Positions 1 through 5,069 of a stretch of DNA of 5,069 bases are shown here, piece by piece. Position numbers and translations under genes: made by a program. Below the pieces are notes generated by a model. The model did no database searches. It saw only the letters and a list, made by a program, of their open reading frames with translations, and was not told where the DNA came from. The DNA comes from Nitrospinota bacterium. GTDB lineage: Bacteria > UBA8248. The stretch is from the NCBI GenBank assembly GCA_029937135.1, contig JAPYQX010000221.1:1-5069 (forward strand), given 5' to 3'. Within the stretch, counting starts at the first letter, position 1. Each line of letters opens with the position of its first letter.

Positions 1-384
1 GGGCTTTACCAGCGATGGGTCCCGGTCCATCGAGATGGCGACGATGGTGAAACCCTGTTTTCGGTACTTGTTGTAAATCCTCTCGAAAGCGGCCCGCTCC
101 CGTATGCAGTAGGGTCAGTAGGTCGTCCAGAAGTTGATTAAAATGACCTTGCCGATCTGGTCCTTGATCGCAAAATCCTTGTTGTCCACATCGGGGAGCG
201 TAAACGCCGGAAGCGGAACCTGCTTGATGGCCTGAACCTTCAAATCGCTCATGAGGGCGGACAAAGTCAGGTCCTGGAGGCTCTTGTCGTGCTTCGCCGA
301 GGCTGGCGTAATCTGCCCGGCGAGCGCCGCTGCGAAAAACGATATCGCTGCTAATGTATTGAAATATAACCGGATATGTCCCAA
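1..384 (-). CDS. Exported TlpA/ResA-like thioredoxin-fold protein, probable selenoprotein with a UxxC motif (3' end outside window)
   Basis: Probable thiol-disulfide oxidoreductase acting outside the cytoplasm. It has 128 visible codons if the UGA at codon 90 is read through as selenocysteine. Residues 1-30 form a signal peptide: Arg5, a hydrophobic stretch at about 11-23, and a cleavage site after A-S-A (28-30). Residues 61-65 (FTLPD) and 78-86 (GKVILINFW) are the usual entry strands of the AhpC-TSA/TlpA fold. The redox motif follows as W-T-T-Y-[UGA]-P-Y-C (86-93). After the UGA the frame still encodes family-like sequence (RAAFERIYNKY, then GFTIVAISMDRD) with no further stop. The cis-Pro loop would lie beyond the left edge. 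There is no Cys before residue 90, so C93 is the only visible partner. The start chosen is TTG at 384, preceded by a GGAG; an in-frame TAG at 403-405 excludes a longer form. Seen: the frame and motifs. Known: CxxC is the family active site. Inferred: Sec decoding. The alternative is a gene broken by a nonsense change. Confidence 0.8.
84..102 (-). promoter_or_regulatory. Bacterial SECIS-like hairpin downstream of the UGA
   Basis: On the minus-strand RNA, nucleotides +13 to +31 after the UGA fold as CGGGAGCG - GGC - CGCUUUCG. This gives eight consecutive pairs (six Watson-Crick, two G.U) closing a three-base loop whose first two bases are G (positions 94-92). Known bacterial SECIS elements sit within the coding region just after the UGA, with a small apical loop roughly 16-37 nt away and a G among its first two bases. 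This hairpin fits those criteria, with its loop starting at +21. It would recruit SelB-Sec-tRNA. I folded it by hand, and GC-rich sequence gives chance hairpins fairly often. Confidence 0.6.
115..117 (-). other. In-frame UGA, candidate selenocysteine codon (Sec90)
   Basis: The minus-strand codon TGA lies between TAC (Tyr89) and CCC-TAC-TGC (Pro-Tyr-Cys). It replaces precisely the N-terminal, nucleophilic Cys of the thioredoxin-fold CxxC motif, the position where selenocysteine replaces cysteine in known UxxC selenoproteins. Coding similarity continues on both sides. TGA is one substitution from TGC/TGT, so a point mutation or base-call error would look the same in a single sequence. The hairpin just downstream favours recoding. 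Confidence 0.75.
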
Positions 385-395
385 TGCCCCTCTCC
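385..395 (-). promoter_or_regulatory. Ribosome-binding site fixing a TTG start for the tlpA-like gene
   Basis: The minus-strand sequence GGAGAGGGGCA directly precedes TTG at 384-382. GGAG (395-392) lies 7 nt from the TTG, a normal Shine-Dalgarno distance. No ATG or GTG is available between here and the in-frame TAG at 403-405, and the TTG gives a complete signal peptide, so the rare start codon is well supported. Confidence 0.6.
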
Positions 396-432
396 CTACT
401 CGCTACTGGCAGCTTCCCGATACCCTATTTTG

Positions 433-438
433 AGTATA
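433..438 (-). promoter_or_regulatory. Possible -10 element for the tlpA-like gene
   Basis: TATACT on the minus strand (438-433) closely matches the sigma70-type -10 hexamer and lies in a locally AT-richer patch. Transcription from about position 427 would give a leader of roughly 40 nt before the TTG start. No convincing -35 hexamer sits at 16-18 nt upstream. The separate promoter is therefore only suggestive, and readthrough from the arg operon remains possible. Confidence 0.3.
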
Positions 439-457
439 ACCGGCGGAGACCCGAAAA

Positions 458-478
458 GATTCCCGCCATGAATGACGG
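458..478. repeat. Degenerate inverted repeat, possibly a remnant of a dispersed palindrome
   Basis: Positions 463-478 (CCGCCATGAATGACGG) form an imperfect dyad with six of seven arm pairs and a GA loop. On the minus strand the stretch reads CGTCATTC-ATG-GCGGGAATC. This resembles the two ends of the dispersed palindrome GTCATTCCCGC...GCGGGAATC that I recall from many proteobacterial intergenic regions, with much of one arm lost. It sits about 20 bp upstream of the candidate -10 box, so an operator role is also possible. The repeat-family link is from memory. Confidence 0.3.
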
Positions 479-485
479 AAATTCC

Positions 486-584
486 CTCCGGCCCCCTGCG
501 GGGAGCTTACTCCTGTGGGGAGCTTACTCCTGCGGGGAGCTTGCCTGTATGGGGGGGAACCTCCGGCCCTGCGCGGAGCTTACC
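486..584. repeat. 17-bp tandem repeats with dyad symmetry, plus an outlying copy, in the argG-tlpA gap
   Basis: Three consecutive 17-bp units lie at 495-511, 512-528 and 529-545 with consensus CCTGYGGGGAGCTTRCY. The first two differ at one base only. A fourth, diverged copy occupies 568-584. The first unit and the fourth are each preceded by CCTCCGGCCC (486-495 and 560-569), so a larger ancestral unit of about 26 bp may have been copied, with the 17-bp core then expanded. Each unit contains CTCC...GGAG or CCCCTGCGGGG-type dyads that could form short hairpins in RNA of either strand. The period is not a multiple of three and no credible protein is encoded here. The function is unknown. The array could act as a 3'-end stabiliser for the arg transcript or a partial terminator, or it could be slippage debris. 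Confidence 0.7.
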
Positions 585-597
585 GAGCCCTCTTACC

Positions 598-612
598 AAA
601 GCCCGCGGGCTA
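598..612 (-). terminator. Weak palindrome at the argG stop codon
   Basis: The minus strand reads AGCCCGCGGGCT followed by TT, starting inside the argG TAG codon. This gives four strong pairs around a CGCG loop and only a three-base T run. It is too short for a confident intrinsic terminator, although together with the downstream hairpin repeats it may reduce readthrough into the tlpA-like gene. Confidence 0.2.
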
Positions 613-1824
613 CTTGCTCCGCCCCCGGGCCCTGACGCTGAGCCTGAGCGCGTTCAGGCGGATAAAACCCTCGGCATCCTTCTGGGAGTATGTGGAATCC
701 TCCTCGAAGGTCGCCAGCTCGGGCCGGTATAGATTGTTTTCGGCCGGCGCCTTGCGCCCGACCACCAGGCAAGCGCCTTTATAAAGCTTGATGCGGGCGA
801 CTCCCACGACGGCGCCCATTGCCTGATCGATTGCCGCCTGGAGGAACTCCCGTTCCGGAGCGAACCAGAAGCCATTGTAGACAAGCTCGGCGTACTTGGG
901 GATGAGCGAGTCACGCAGATGAAGCACCTCGCGGTCCAGGGTGAGCGATTCCACCGCTCTGCGGGCGCAGTGAAGCACGGTTCCGGCGGGCGTCTCGTAG
1001 ACGCCCCGGCTTTTCATGCCCACGAAACGGTTTTCGACCAAATCCACCCGGCCCACTCCGTTCGCCCCCGCGATGGCGTTCAACCGCTCCATGAGGGGGC
1101 GCGGGGCGAGAATTTCGCCGCCTATGGAAACCGGGTCGCCTCCCTCGAAGCCGATCTCGACGTAGGCCGGCTTGTCCGGGGCCTTTTCGGGAGAAACCGA
1201 GAGTCGGAACATATCCTCGGGCGGCTCCGTCCAGGGGTCCTCGAGGACACCCCCCTCGAAGCTGATGTGGAGAAGGTTGCGGTCCATCGAATAGGGTTTT
1301 TCGGCGGTGACCGGAACCGGGATGCCGTGCGTCTCTGCGTAGGCGATGAGCTGGCTTCTTCCACCAAAATCCCACTCTCGCCAGGGAGCGATGATCCGGA
1401 TGGCGGGGTCGATCGCCTTGTAGGTCAACTCGAAGCGGACCTGATCGTTTCCTTTGCCGGTGGCCCCGTGAGCCACGGCGTCCGCTCCGGTCTTCCGAAC
1501 AATGTCCATTTGGCCCTTGGCGATGATGGGCCGGGCGATGGAGGTTCCGAGGAGGTAGCTGCCCTCGTACACCGCACCGGCCCTGAGCATCGGAAATACG
1601 TAGTCGCCGGCGAACTCGTCCCGAAGATCGAGGACATGGCACTCGTCGGCGCCCGTCGCGAGCGCTTTTTCCTCGAGACCTTCGAGCTCCTCGTCGCCCT
1701 GCCCGACGTTGGCGGCATAGGCCACCACCACGCACCCGTACTTTTCCTTAATCCACCGCAGCATCACCGAGGTGTCCAGCCCGCCGGAGTAGGCTACGAC
1801 GATTTTTTTGGGGTTAGACGGCAT
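610..1824 (-). CDS. argG: Argininosuccinate synthase
   Basis: Cytoplasmic enzyme condensing citrulline and aspartate, with ATP cleaved to AMP and PPi, to give argininosuccinate, the penultimate step to arginine. The product is 404 aa, a normal length for the family. The N-terminal adenine-nucleotide alpha-hydrolase domain shows the ATP-pyrophosphatase loop AYSGGLDTS (11-19), then ANVGQGDEE (38-46). The substrate-binding segments GSYLLGTSIARP (88-99) and HGATGKGNDQVRFE (119-132) follow, and the C-terminal synthetase domain ends in FIRLNALRL plus a short basic tail. The chosen ATG (1824) has GGGAG 6 nt upstream and gives the usual KKIVVAYSGG beginning; an ATG at 1848 would add eight unlike residues within argF. 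The start overlaps the 3' end of argF by 11 bp, so the Shine-Dalgarno sequence lies inside argF and translation is probably coupled. It is the last gene of the arg cluster; argH is not seen. Confidence 0.97.
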   Translation of the reverse strand: MPSNPKKIVVAYSGGLDTSVMLRWIKEKYGCVVVAYAANVGQGDEELEGLEEKALATGADECHVLDLRDEFAGDYVFPMLRAGAVYEGSYLLGTSIARPIIAKGQMDIVRKTGADAVAHGATGKGNDQVRFELTYKAIDPAIRIIAPWREWDFGGRSQLIAYAETHGIPVPVTAEKPYSMDRNLLHISFEGGVLEDPWTEPPEDMFRLSVSPEKAPDKPAYVEIGFEGGDPVSIGGEILAPRPLMERLNAIAGANGVGRVDLVENRFVGMKSRGVYETPAGTVLHCARRAVESLTLDREVLHLRDSLIPKYAELVYNGFWFAPEREFLQAAIDQAMGAVVGVARIKLYKGACLVVGRKAPAENNLYRPELATFEEDSTYSQKDAEGFIRLNALRLSVRARGRSK

Positions 1825-2752
1825 TTTTCTCTCCCGCCAGGATTTCAAGAAGAATCTTCTGGGCGTGAAGGCGGTTTCCCGCCTGCTGTATGACCACGCT
1901 CCGGGGGCCGTCGATCATTTCGTCCTCGACTTCCTCGCCCCGGTGGGCCGGAAGGCAGTGCATGAAAATGGCGCCGGGGTCTGCGTCCCGGAAGGCGTCC
2001 TCGTTCACCTGATAGGGGGCGAGGGCCTTCTTGCGCCGGTCCGCGTCTTCTTCCTGCCCCATCGACACCCATACGTCGGTATAGATGGCGTGGGCGCCGC
2101 TGCAGGCCTCCTGGAGGTCCGAGGTAATCAATATCTCGGCCCCCGAGGAGGCGGCCAGATCGCACGCCTGGGAGACCACGCTCTCGTCAGGCTCGAATCC
2201 CGGAGCGCAGGCGGCGCTGATATTCACGCCGATCAGCGCCCCGACGAGGAGAAGCGAGTGGATGACGTTGTTCCCGTCTCCGAGGTAGGCGAGCTTCAGG
2301 CCCTTGGTCCGCCCGAAACGCTCGCGCAACGTGAGAAAATCGGCGAGCGCCTGACAGGGATGATGAAGGTCGGTGAGACCGTTGATCACGGGAATCGAGG
2401 CGTTCCCGGCGAGTTCCTCGATTCTGTCGTGTCCGAATGTGCGGACAATGAGGCCGTCAACGTATTCGCTCAATACCTTGGCGCTGTCGGCGAAGGTTTC
2501 ACCCCGGCTGAGCTGGGTGTCCTTGGGCGAGAGAAAGATGCTGCTCCCCCCGAGCTGGGCCACACCCACCTGAAAAGAAACCCGCGTCCGTGTCGATGTT
2601 TTCTCGAAAAGGAGGATGAAGTTCTTTCCCGCTAGGCTCGTGTGGCGCTTTCCGGCCTTGGTTTCCTCTTTCTGGACGATGGCTCTTTCGAGAAGGTCCA
2701 GCGTTTCCCCGGCGGTAAGTTCGAGGCCCGAAAGGAAATCGCGTTTCGTCAT
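1814..2752 (-). CDS. argF: Ornithine carbamoyltransferase
   Basis: Transfers the carbamoyl group of carbamoyl phosphate to ornithine, giving citrulline, in the cytoplasm; the family is usually a trimer. The product is 312 aa, typical for the anabolic enzyme. Signatures appear in order: carbamoyl-phosphate loop STRTR (53-57, within FEKTSTRTRVSF), HPCQ (131-134), DGNN (159-162), the ornithine loop SMGQE (230-234), and HCLPAHRG (265-272) with the catalytic Cys266. SMGQE separates it from aspartate carbamoyltransferase. The start ATG (2752-2750) overlaps the argD stop as ATGA, which implies translational reinitiation. The frame is open for another 106 codons upstream, but that part only shadows argD and encodes arginine-rich nonsense. 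An arcB-type catabolic role is unlikely given the biosynthetic neighbours. Confidence 0.97.
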   Translation of the reverse strand: MTKRDFLSGLELTAGETLDLLERAIVQKEETKAGKRHTSLAGKNFILLFEKTSTRTRVSFQVGVAQLGGSSIFLSPKDTQLSRGETFADSAKVLSEYVDGLIVRTFGHDRIEELAGNASIPVINGLTDLHHPCQALADFLTLRERFGRTKGLKLAYLGDGNNVIHSLLLVGALIGVNISAACAPGFEPDESVVSQACDLAASSGAEILITSDLQEACSGAHAIYTDVWVSMGQEEDADRRKKALAPYQVNEDAFRDADPGAIFMHCLPAHRGEEVEDEMIDGPRSVVIQQAGNRLHAQKILLEILAGEKNAV

Positions 2753-3942
2753 TTCGCCATATCCTTTAGCGCGCCGTCCAAAAATTCGAGCAACCGATCG
2801 ATCATTTCTTTTTCCACCACGAGGGGGGGGATCAGCCGGATGACGGTTCCGACCGCGGCGATCAGCAAAAATCCCGCTTCGAGTGCTTTGGGTACGATGC
2901 TGGCGGCATCCCCGTCTATCTCGCAGCCGATAATGAGCCCCTTGCCCCGGACATCCTTGATGATCGAACGGCGGGTGGCCAGATCCCTGAGCCCCGAGCG
3001 CGCGTATTCGCCCATTTCGGTGACATGATCCAGAAAACCGGGGGCGAGGGTGGCGTCGACGGCCGCGCACCCCGCCGCCGTGGCGAGATAGTTTCCGCCG
3101 AAGGTGGCGGCATGGTCGCCCGGCTCGAAGGCCATTGCGCGGTCGGTGGCGACGATTGCGCCGATGGCGGTTCCGCCCCCCAGCGCCTTGGCGAGGGCCA
3201 TGACATCGGGCTCGACATCAAAATGCTCGTGGGCCCAGAGCTTGCCTGTCCGGCCCATGCCGACCTGAACCTCGTCGAACATGAGGAGCAGATCGTTGGC
3301 GTCGCAGATCTCCCGCAGCCCCTTGAGATAGTCCGCCGATGGAATGCGTATGCCGCCCTCGCCCTGGATGGGCTCGACCATGATCGCGCAGGTTTTCTCG
3401 GAAACGGCGGCGGCGGCGGATTCGACATCGTCGAACGGGATGTGCCGGAAGCCGGGGAGGAGCGGGGAGAAGCCCTTGTGGAACTTTTCCTGCGCCGTCG
3501 CCGAGAGTGAGGCCATGGTCCGCCCGTGAAAGCTCATGTCGAAGGTGAGGATTTCGTGGCGCCCTTCGCCGAACTTTTTGTATGAATATTTTCGGGCGAG
3601 CTTGATGGCGGCCTCGCAGGCCTCGGTCCCGCTGTTGCAGAAAAACGCCTTGTCGGCGAATGAGTTATCGCAGAGCCGTCTGGCGAGCTCTATCTGGGGC
3701 TCGATGTGATAGAGGTTCGAGACGTGAACGAGTTCGCCGGCCTGTTTTCTGATGGCCTCGGTCACCGCCGGGTGGCAATGGCCGAGATTGCAGACGGCGA
3801 TTCCGGACACGAAGTCGAGATATTCCTTCCCGTCGGCGTCCCAAACGCGGCAACCCTCGCCCCGGACCAGGGCGACCGGATAGCGGCCGTAGGTGGGCGC
3901 TATGTATTTTTCCGCGAGGGCGATCAAATCCTGGTTCGACAT
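2749..3942 (-). CDS. argD: Acetylornithine aminotransferase
   Basis: PLP-dependent class-III aminotransferase. It makes N-acetylornithine from N-acetylglutamate 5-semialdehyde and glutamate, and in many bacteria it also serves the matching lysine-pathway step. The product is 397 aa, usual for the family. Visible landmarks are NSGTEACEAAIKLAR (103-117, phosphate and substrate binding), SFHGRT (137-142), VEPIQGEGG (189-197), FDEVQVGMGRTG (222-233) with the PLP-nitrogen Asp223, the Schiff-base Lys252 in ALAKALGGG, and TFGGN (280-284). The start ATG at 3942 has AAGGA 6 nt upstream. A longer frame to 4044 would run into argB and adds unlike sequence. It sits 25 bp after argB and overlaps argF by ATGA. 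The related succinylornithine or GABA aminotransferases are less likely, because it is embedded in an arg operon. Confidence 0.95.
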   Translation of the reverse strand: MSNQDLIALAEKYIAPTYGRYPVALVRGEGCRVWDADGKEYLDFVSGIAVCNLGHCHPAVTEAIRKQAGELVHVSNLYHIEPQIELARRLCDNSFADKAFFCNSGTEACEAAIKLARKYSYKKFGEGRHEILTFDMSFHGRTMASLSATAQEKFHKGFSPLLPGFRHIPFDDVESAAAAVSEKTCAIMVEPIQGEGGIRIPSADYLKGLREICDANDLLLMFDEVQVGMGRTGKLWAHEHFDVEPDVMALAKALGGGTAIGAIVATDRAMAFEPGDHAATFGGNYLATAAGCAAVDATLAPGFLDHVTEMGEYARSGLRDLATRRSIIKDVRGKGLIIGCEIDGDAASIVPKALEAGFLLIAAVGTVIRLIPPLVVEKEMIDRLLEFLDGALKDMAK

Positions 3943-3967
3943 CGGAGGTCCTTTCCGTATGGCGGGA

Positions 3968-4843
3968 TCAGGCGAGAATTTCGGTCCCGATCCCTTCGTC
4001 GGTGAAAAGTTCGAGCAGGACGGCGTGGGGAACCCGGCCGTCAACGATGTGTGCCTTGTTGACGCCGCCCGAGAGGGCCCCGAGGCAGGCGTCCACCTTG
4101 GGGAGCATGCCTCCCTTGATGACGCCTGAGGCCTTGAGCCCGTTAATGTCGTCCCGCGTCAGGGTGCTCATTAATTCGCCGTTTTCGTCCAGAATGCCCG
4201 GCACGTCGGTCAGGAGGATGAATTTCTCGGCCCCAAGAGCGCCCGCGACGGCGCCGGCCGCCGAGTCGGCGTTGATGTTATAAACCTTGCCGTCCTCGCC
4301 GACACCGAGGGGGGCGATTACGGGGATGAAGCCGCCGCCGGTGAGGTGGAGAATGATGGCGGGGTCCACCCGGCTGACCTCGCCGACCTGGCCCAGGTCG
4401 TATTGGGTCTCGGAGCCGTCCTCTTCCTTTCGGCTGAGGGTGAGCTTGGTGGCCGAGGTGAGACCGGCGTCCGAGCCCGAGAGGCCGACCGCCTTGCCGC
4501 CGTGTTGGTTGATGAGGCGCACGATGCCCTTGTTGGTCGAACCGGCGAGGACCATCTCGACGATGCCCACGGTCTCCTCGTCGGTGACCCTGAGACCTTC
4601 GACGAACTTGGAGTCCTTCCCGAATTTCGCGAGCATCTCGCCGATTTGGGGCCCGCCGCCGTGGACGATGACGATGTTGATGCCGATGTATTTGAGCAAG
4701 ATGATGTCCTGCGCGAAGGGGGCGTGGAGCTCCTTTTGCACCTGGGCGGCGCCCCCGTATTTGACGACGATGGTCTTGCCGGCGAAGCGCTGTATGTAGG
4801 GCAGGGCCTCGACAAGGGTGGCCGCTCTGTCTCTCGGGTCCAT
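3968..4843 (-). CDS. argB: Acetylglutamate kinase
   Basis: Phosphorylates N-acetylglutamate with ATP, the second and commonly rate-controlling step of arginine synthesis. The product is 291 aa in the amino-acid kinase fold. Motifs: VKYGG (27-31), HGGGPQI (61-67), LRVTD (84-88), NINAD (189-193), LTDVPG (211-216) and KGGMLPK (243-249). The segment before the kinase core (ATLVEALPYIQRFAGK, about 8-23) matches the extra N-terminal helix that links dimers into hexamers in arginine-inhibited enzymes. The C-terminal HIVDGR...GIGTEIL also fits that class, so feedback inhibition by arginine is inferred. The start ATG at 4843 has GAGGAG about 6 nt upstream. This initiation sequence is duplicated 72 bp further upstream. 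No clear promoter or ARG-box operator was found in front of it within the window. Confidence 0.97.
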   Translation of the reverse strand: MDPRDRAATLVEALPYIQRFAGKTIVVKYGGAAQVQKELHAPFAQDIILLKYIGINIVIVHGGGPQIGEMLAKFGKDSKFVEGLRVTDEETVGIVEMVLAGSTNKGIVRLINQHGGKAVGLSGSDAGLTSATKLTLSRKEEDGSETQYDLGQVGEVSRVDPAIILHLTGGGFIPVIAPLGVGEDGKVYNINADSAAGAVAGALGAEKFILLTDVPGILDENGELMSTLTRDDINGLKASGVIKGGMLPKVDACLGALSGGVNKAHIVDGRVPHAVLLELFTDEGIGTEILA

Positions 4844-4927
4844 TTAATGCTCCTCATCGCCGGACGATTGCATCTGGGCCAGGACGCTTCCGGCTGCTCC
4901 CGCTATCAGGTCCATTTAATGCTCCTC
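4837..4927. repeat. 19-bp direct repeat covering the argB RBS and start, two copies 72 bp apart
   Basis: GGTCCATTTAATGCTCCTC occurs exactly at 4837-4855 and at 4909-4927. Read on the minus strand, each copy is GAGGAGC-ATTAA-ATG-GACC: a Shine-Dalgarno, a stop (TAA) for the frame entering from upstream, and a start codon directly after it. One copy serves argB and the other serves the 23-codon ORF. A 19-bp perfect match at this spacing is unlikely by chance. Confidence 0.9.
4844..4915 (-). CDS. Possible 23-codon leader ORF abutting argB (or duplication debris)
   Basis: ATG at 4915 with its own GAGGAG about 6 nt upstream opens a 23-codon frame (MDLIAGAAGSV..., ending DEEH) whose TAA immediately precedes the argB ATG. 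The initiation signals are identical to those of argB. Aligned without gaps to the argB N-terminus, residues 1, 2, 7, 8, 11 and 13 agree, hinting that it derives from a 72-bp tandem duplication of the argB start. It contains no Arg codon, so it is not an arginine-starvation attenuator peptide. It may be translated and couple ribosomes into argB, or simply be a duplication scar. No function is claimed. Confidence 0.35.
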   Translation of the reverse strand: MDLIAGAAGSVLAQMQSSGDEEH

Positions 4928-5068
4928 CCTGGCAAAGGGCCGTATGTGGGCCTTGAGCCTCGGCCGGGCGCGGGCTGTTATCGCTCTCGGGTACATTCGC
5001 CCCTGACCGGCGCGTTTAGCCTGGCCGGGCGGGTCTGGAGGGGCGGGTCCGGGCAGGAGGGGAATATA
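4916..5068 (-). other. Open frame of unknown reality entering from the right edge
   Basis: From the window edge, one minus-strand frame stays open for 50 codons and closes with TAA (4918-4916) directly before the ATG of the 23-codon ORF. Its last residues are FAREEH, echoing the DEEH end of the next ORF because both fall in the duplicated 19 bp. The predicted peptide is rich in Pro, Arg and Ala, and I do not recognise it. In GC-rich DNA such an open frame can arise by chance. It could be the 3' end of an upstream gene, or this may be an untranslated leader. The other two minus-strand frames close earlier. Confidence 0.25.
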
Positions 5069-5069
5069 C

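Noticed and set aside
115..384. Calling the tlpA-like gene as a complete 89-aa protein
   Set aside because: That would end the protein just before its active site while the same frame continues to encode the family fold. It would only be correct if the TGA is a true stop.
384..784. Several plus-strand frames across the repeat region, with peptides repeating L-R-G-A-Y/G-E-L
   Set aside because: These repeating peptides come only from the 17-bp tandem repeats, the frames overlap one another, and some run into argG antisense.
1803..1812. Run of seven A (minus strand) near the argG start as a frameshift or slippage signal
   Set aside because: It encodes the ordinary PKKI segment in frame. There is no alternative product or downstream structure to suggest programmed slippage.
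919..1893. Long open frame on the plus strand (324 codons)
   Set aside because: It lies antisense to argG, which has full family motifs. The frame is open because of the GC-rich codon bias of argG, and its translation resembles no protein I know.
1808..2635. Plus-strand frame of 275 codons antisense to argF
   Set aside because: Shadow of a well-supported gene, with no independent start signals or motifs.
2753..3070. Upstream extension of the argF frame
   Set aside because: It overlaps the argD 3' end out of frame and encodes low-complexity Arg/Gly-rich sequence. The ATG at 2752 gives the normal family start and length.
3943..4044. Longer N-terminus for argD
   Set aside because: It would read through the argB stop region in another frame and lacks family similarity. 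The ATG at 3942 has a good Shine-Dalgarno.
4841..4849. CATTTAATG (CATTAAATG on the minus strand) as an ArgR operator
   Set aside because: It is only a short imperfect dyad made by the stop and start codons, and it does not match the longer AT-rich ARG-box pattern.

Overview
The window is GC-rich bacterial DNA, and every gene I can support lies on the minus strand. Reading 5'->3' along that strand (right to left in window coordinates), it holds a compact arginine-biosynthesis operon, argB - argD - argF - argG, followed after a 225-bp repeat-bearing gap by the first 128 codons of an exported thioredoxin-fold (TlpA/ResA-type) protein that runs off the left edge. The arg gene order resembles operons I recall from deltaproteobacterial-type lineages. 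That is memory rather than a search, so I only claim a GC-rich bacterium, probably Gram-negative.

The most notable item is the TlpA-like gene (1-384). Its frame is interrupted by one TGA (115-117), exactly where the first Cys of the CxxC redox motif belongs: the protein reads ...NFWTTY-[UGA]-PYC..., against the family's usual NFWATWCPPC. The same frame stays open to the window edge and keeps encoding recognisable thioredoxin-fold sequence. A hairpin of 8 paired positions with a GGC loop begins 13 nt after the UGA, in the position expected of a bacterial SECIS element. The best reading is a selenoprotein with a UxxC active site that is exported to the periplasm or outer face of the membrane. 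A nonsense mutation or sequencing error is the main alternative.

The arg block is tightly packed. ArgB phosphorylates N-acetylglutamate, ArgD transaminates N-acetylglutamate semialdehyde to N-acetylornithine, ArgF carbamoylates ornithine to citrulline, and ArgG joins citrulline to aspartate. argB and argD are 25 bp apart, argD/argF overlap by ATGA, and argF/argG overlap by 11 bp, so translational coupling is likely. ArgC, the acetyl-transfer/deacetylation steps (ArgA/ArgJ/ArgE) and ArgH are not in the window. ArgB carries the N-terminal helix typical of arginine-inhibited enzymes.

Two non-coding stretches have structure. Between argG and the tlpA-like gene (385-609) lie three exact-period 17-bp tandem repeats plus a diverged outlying copy, each with a small dyad. 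The same gap holds a degenerate inverted repeat, a possible -10 box and a Shine-Dalgarno sequence in front of a TTG start. Upstream of argB (4844-5069) a 19-bp sequence spanning the argB ribosome-binding site and start codon is duplicated 72 bp upstream. This creates a 23-codon ORF that ends immediately before the argB ATG. A further open frame of unknown reality ends immediately before that.
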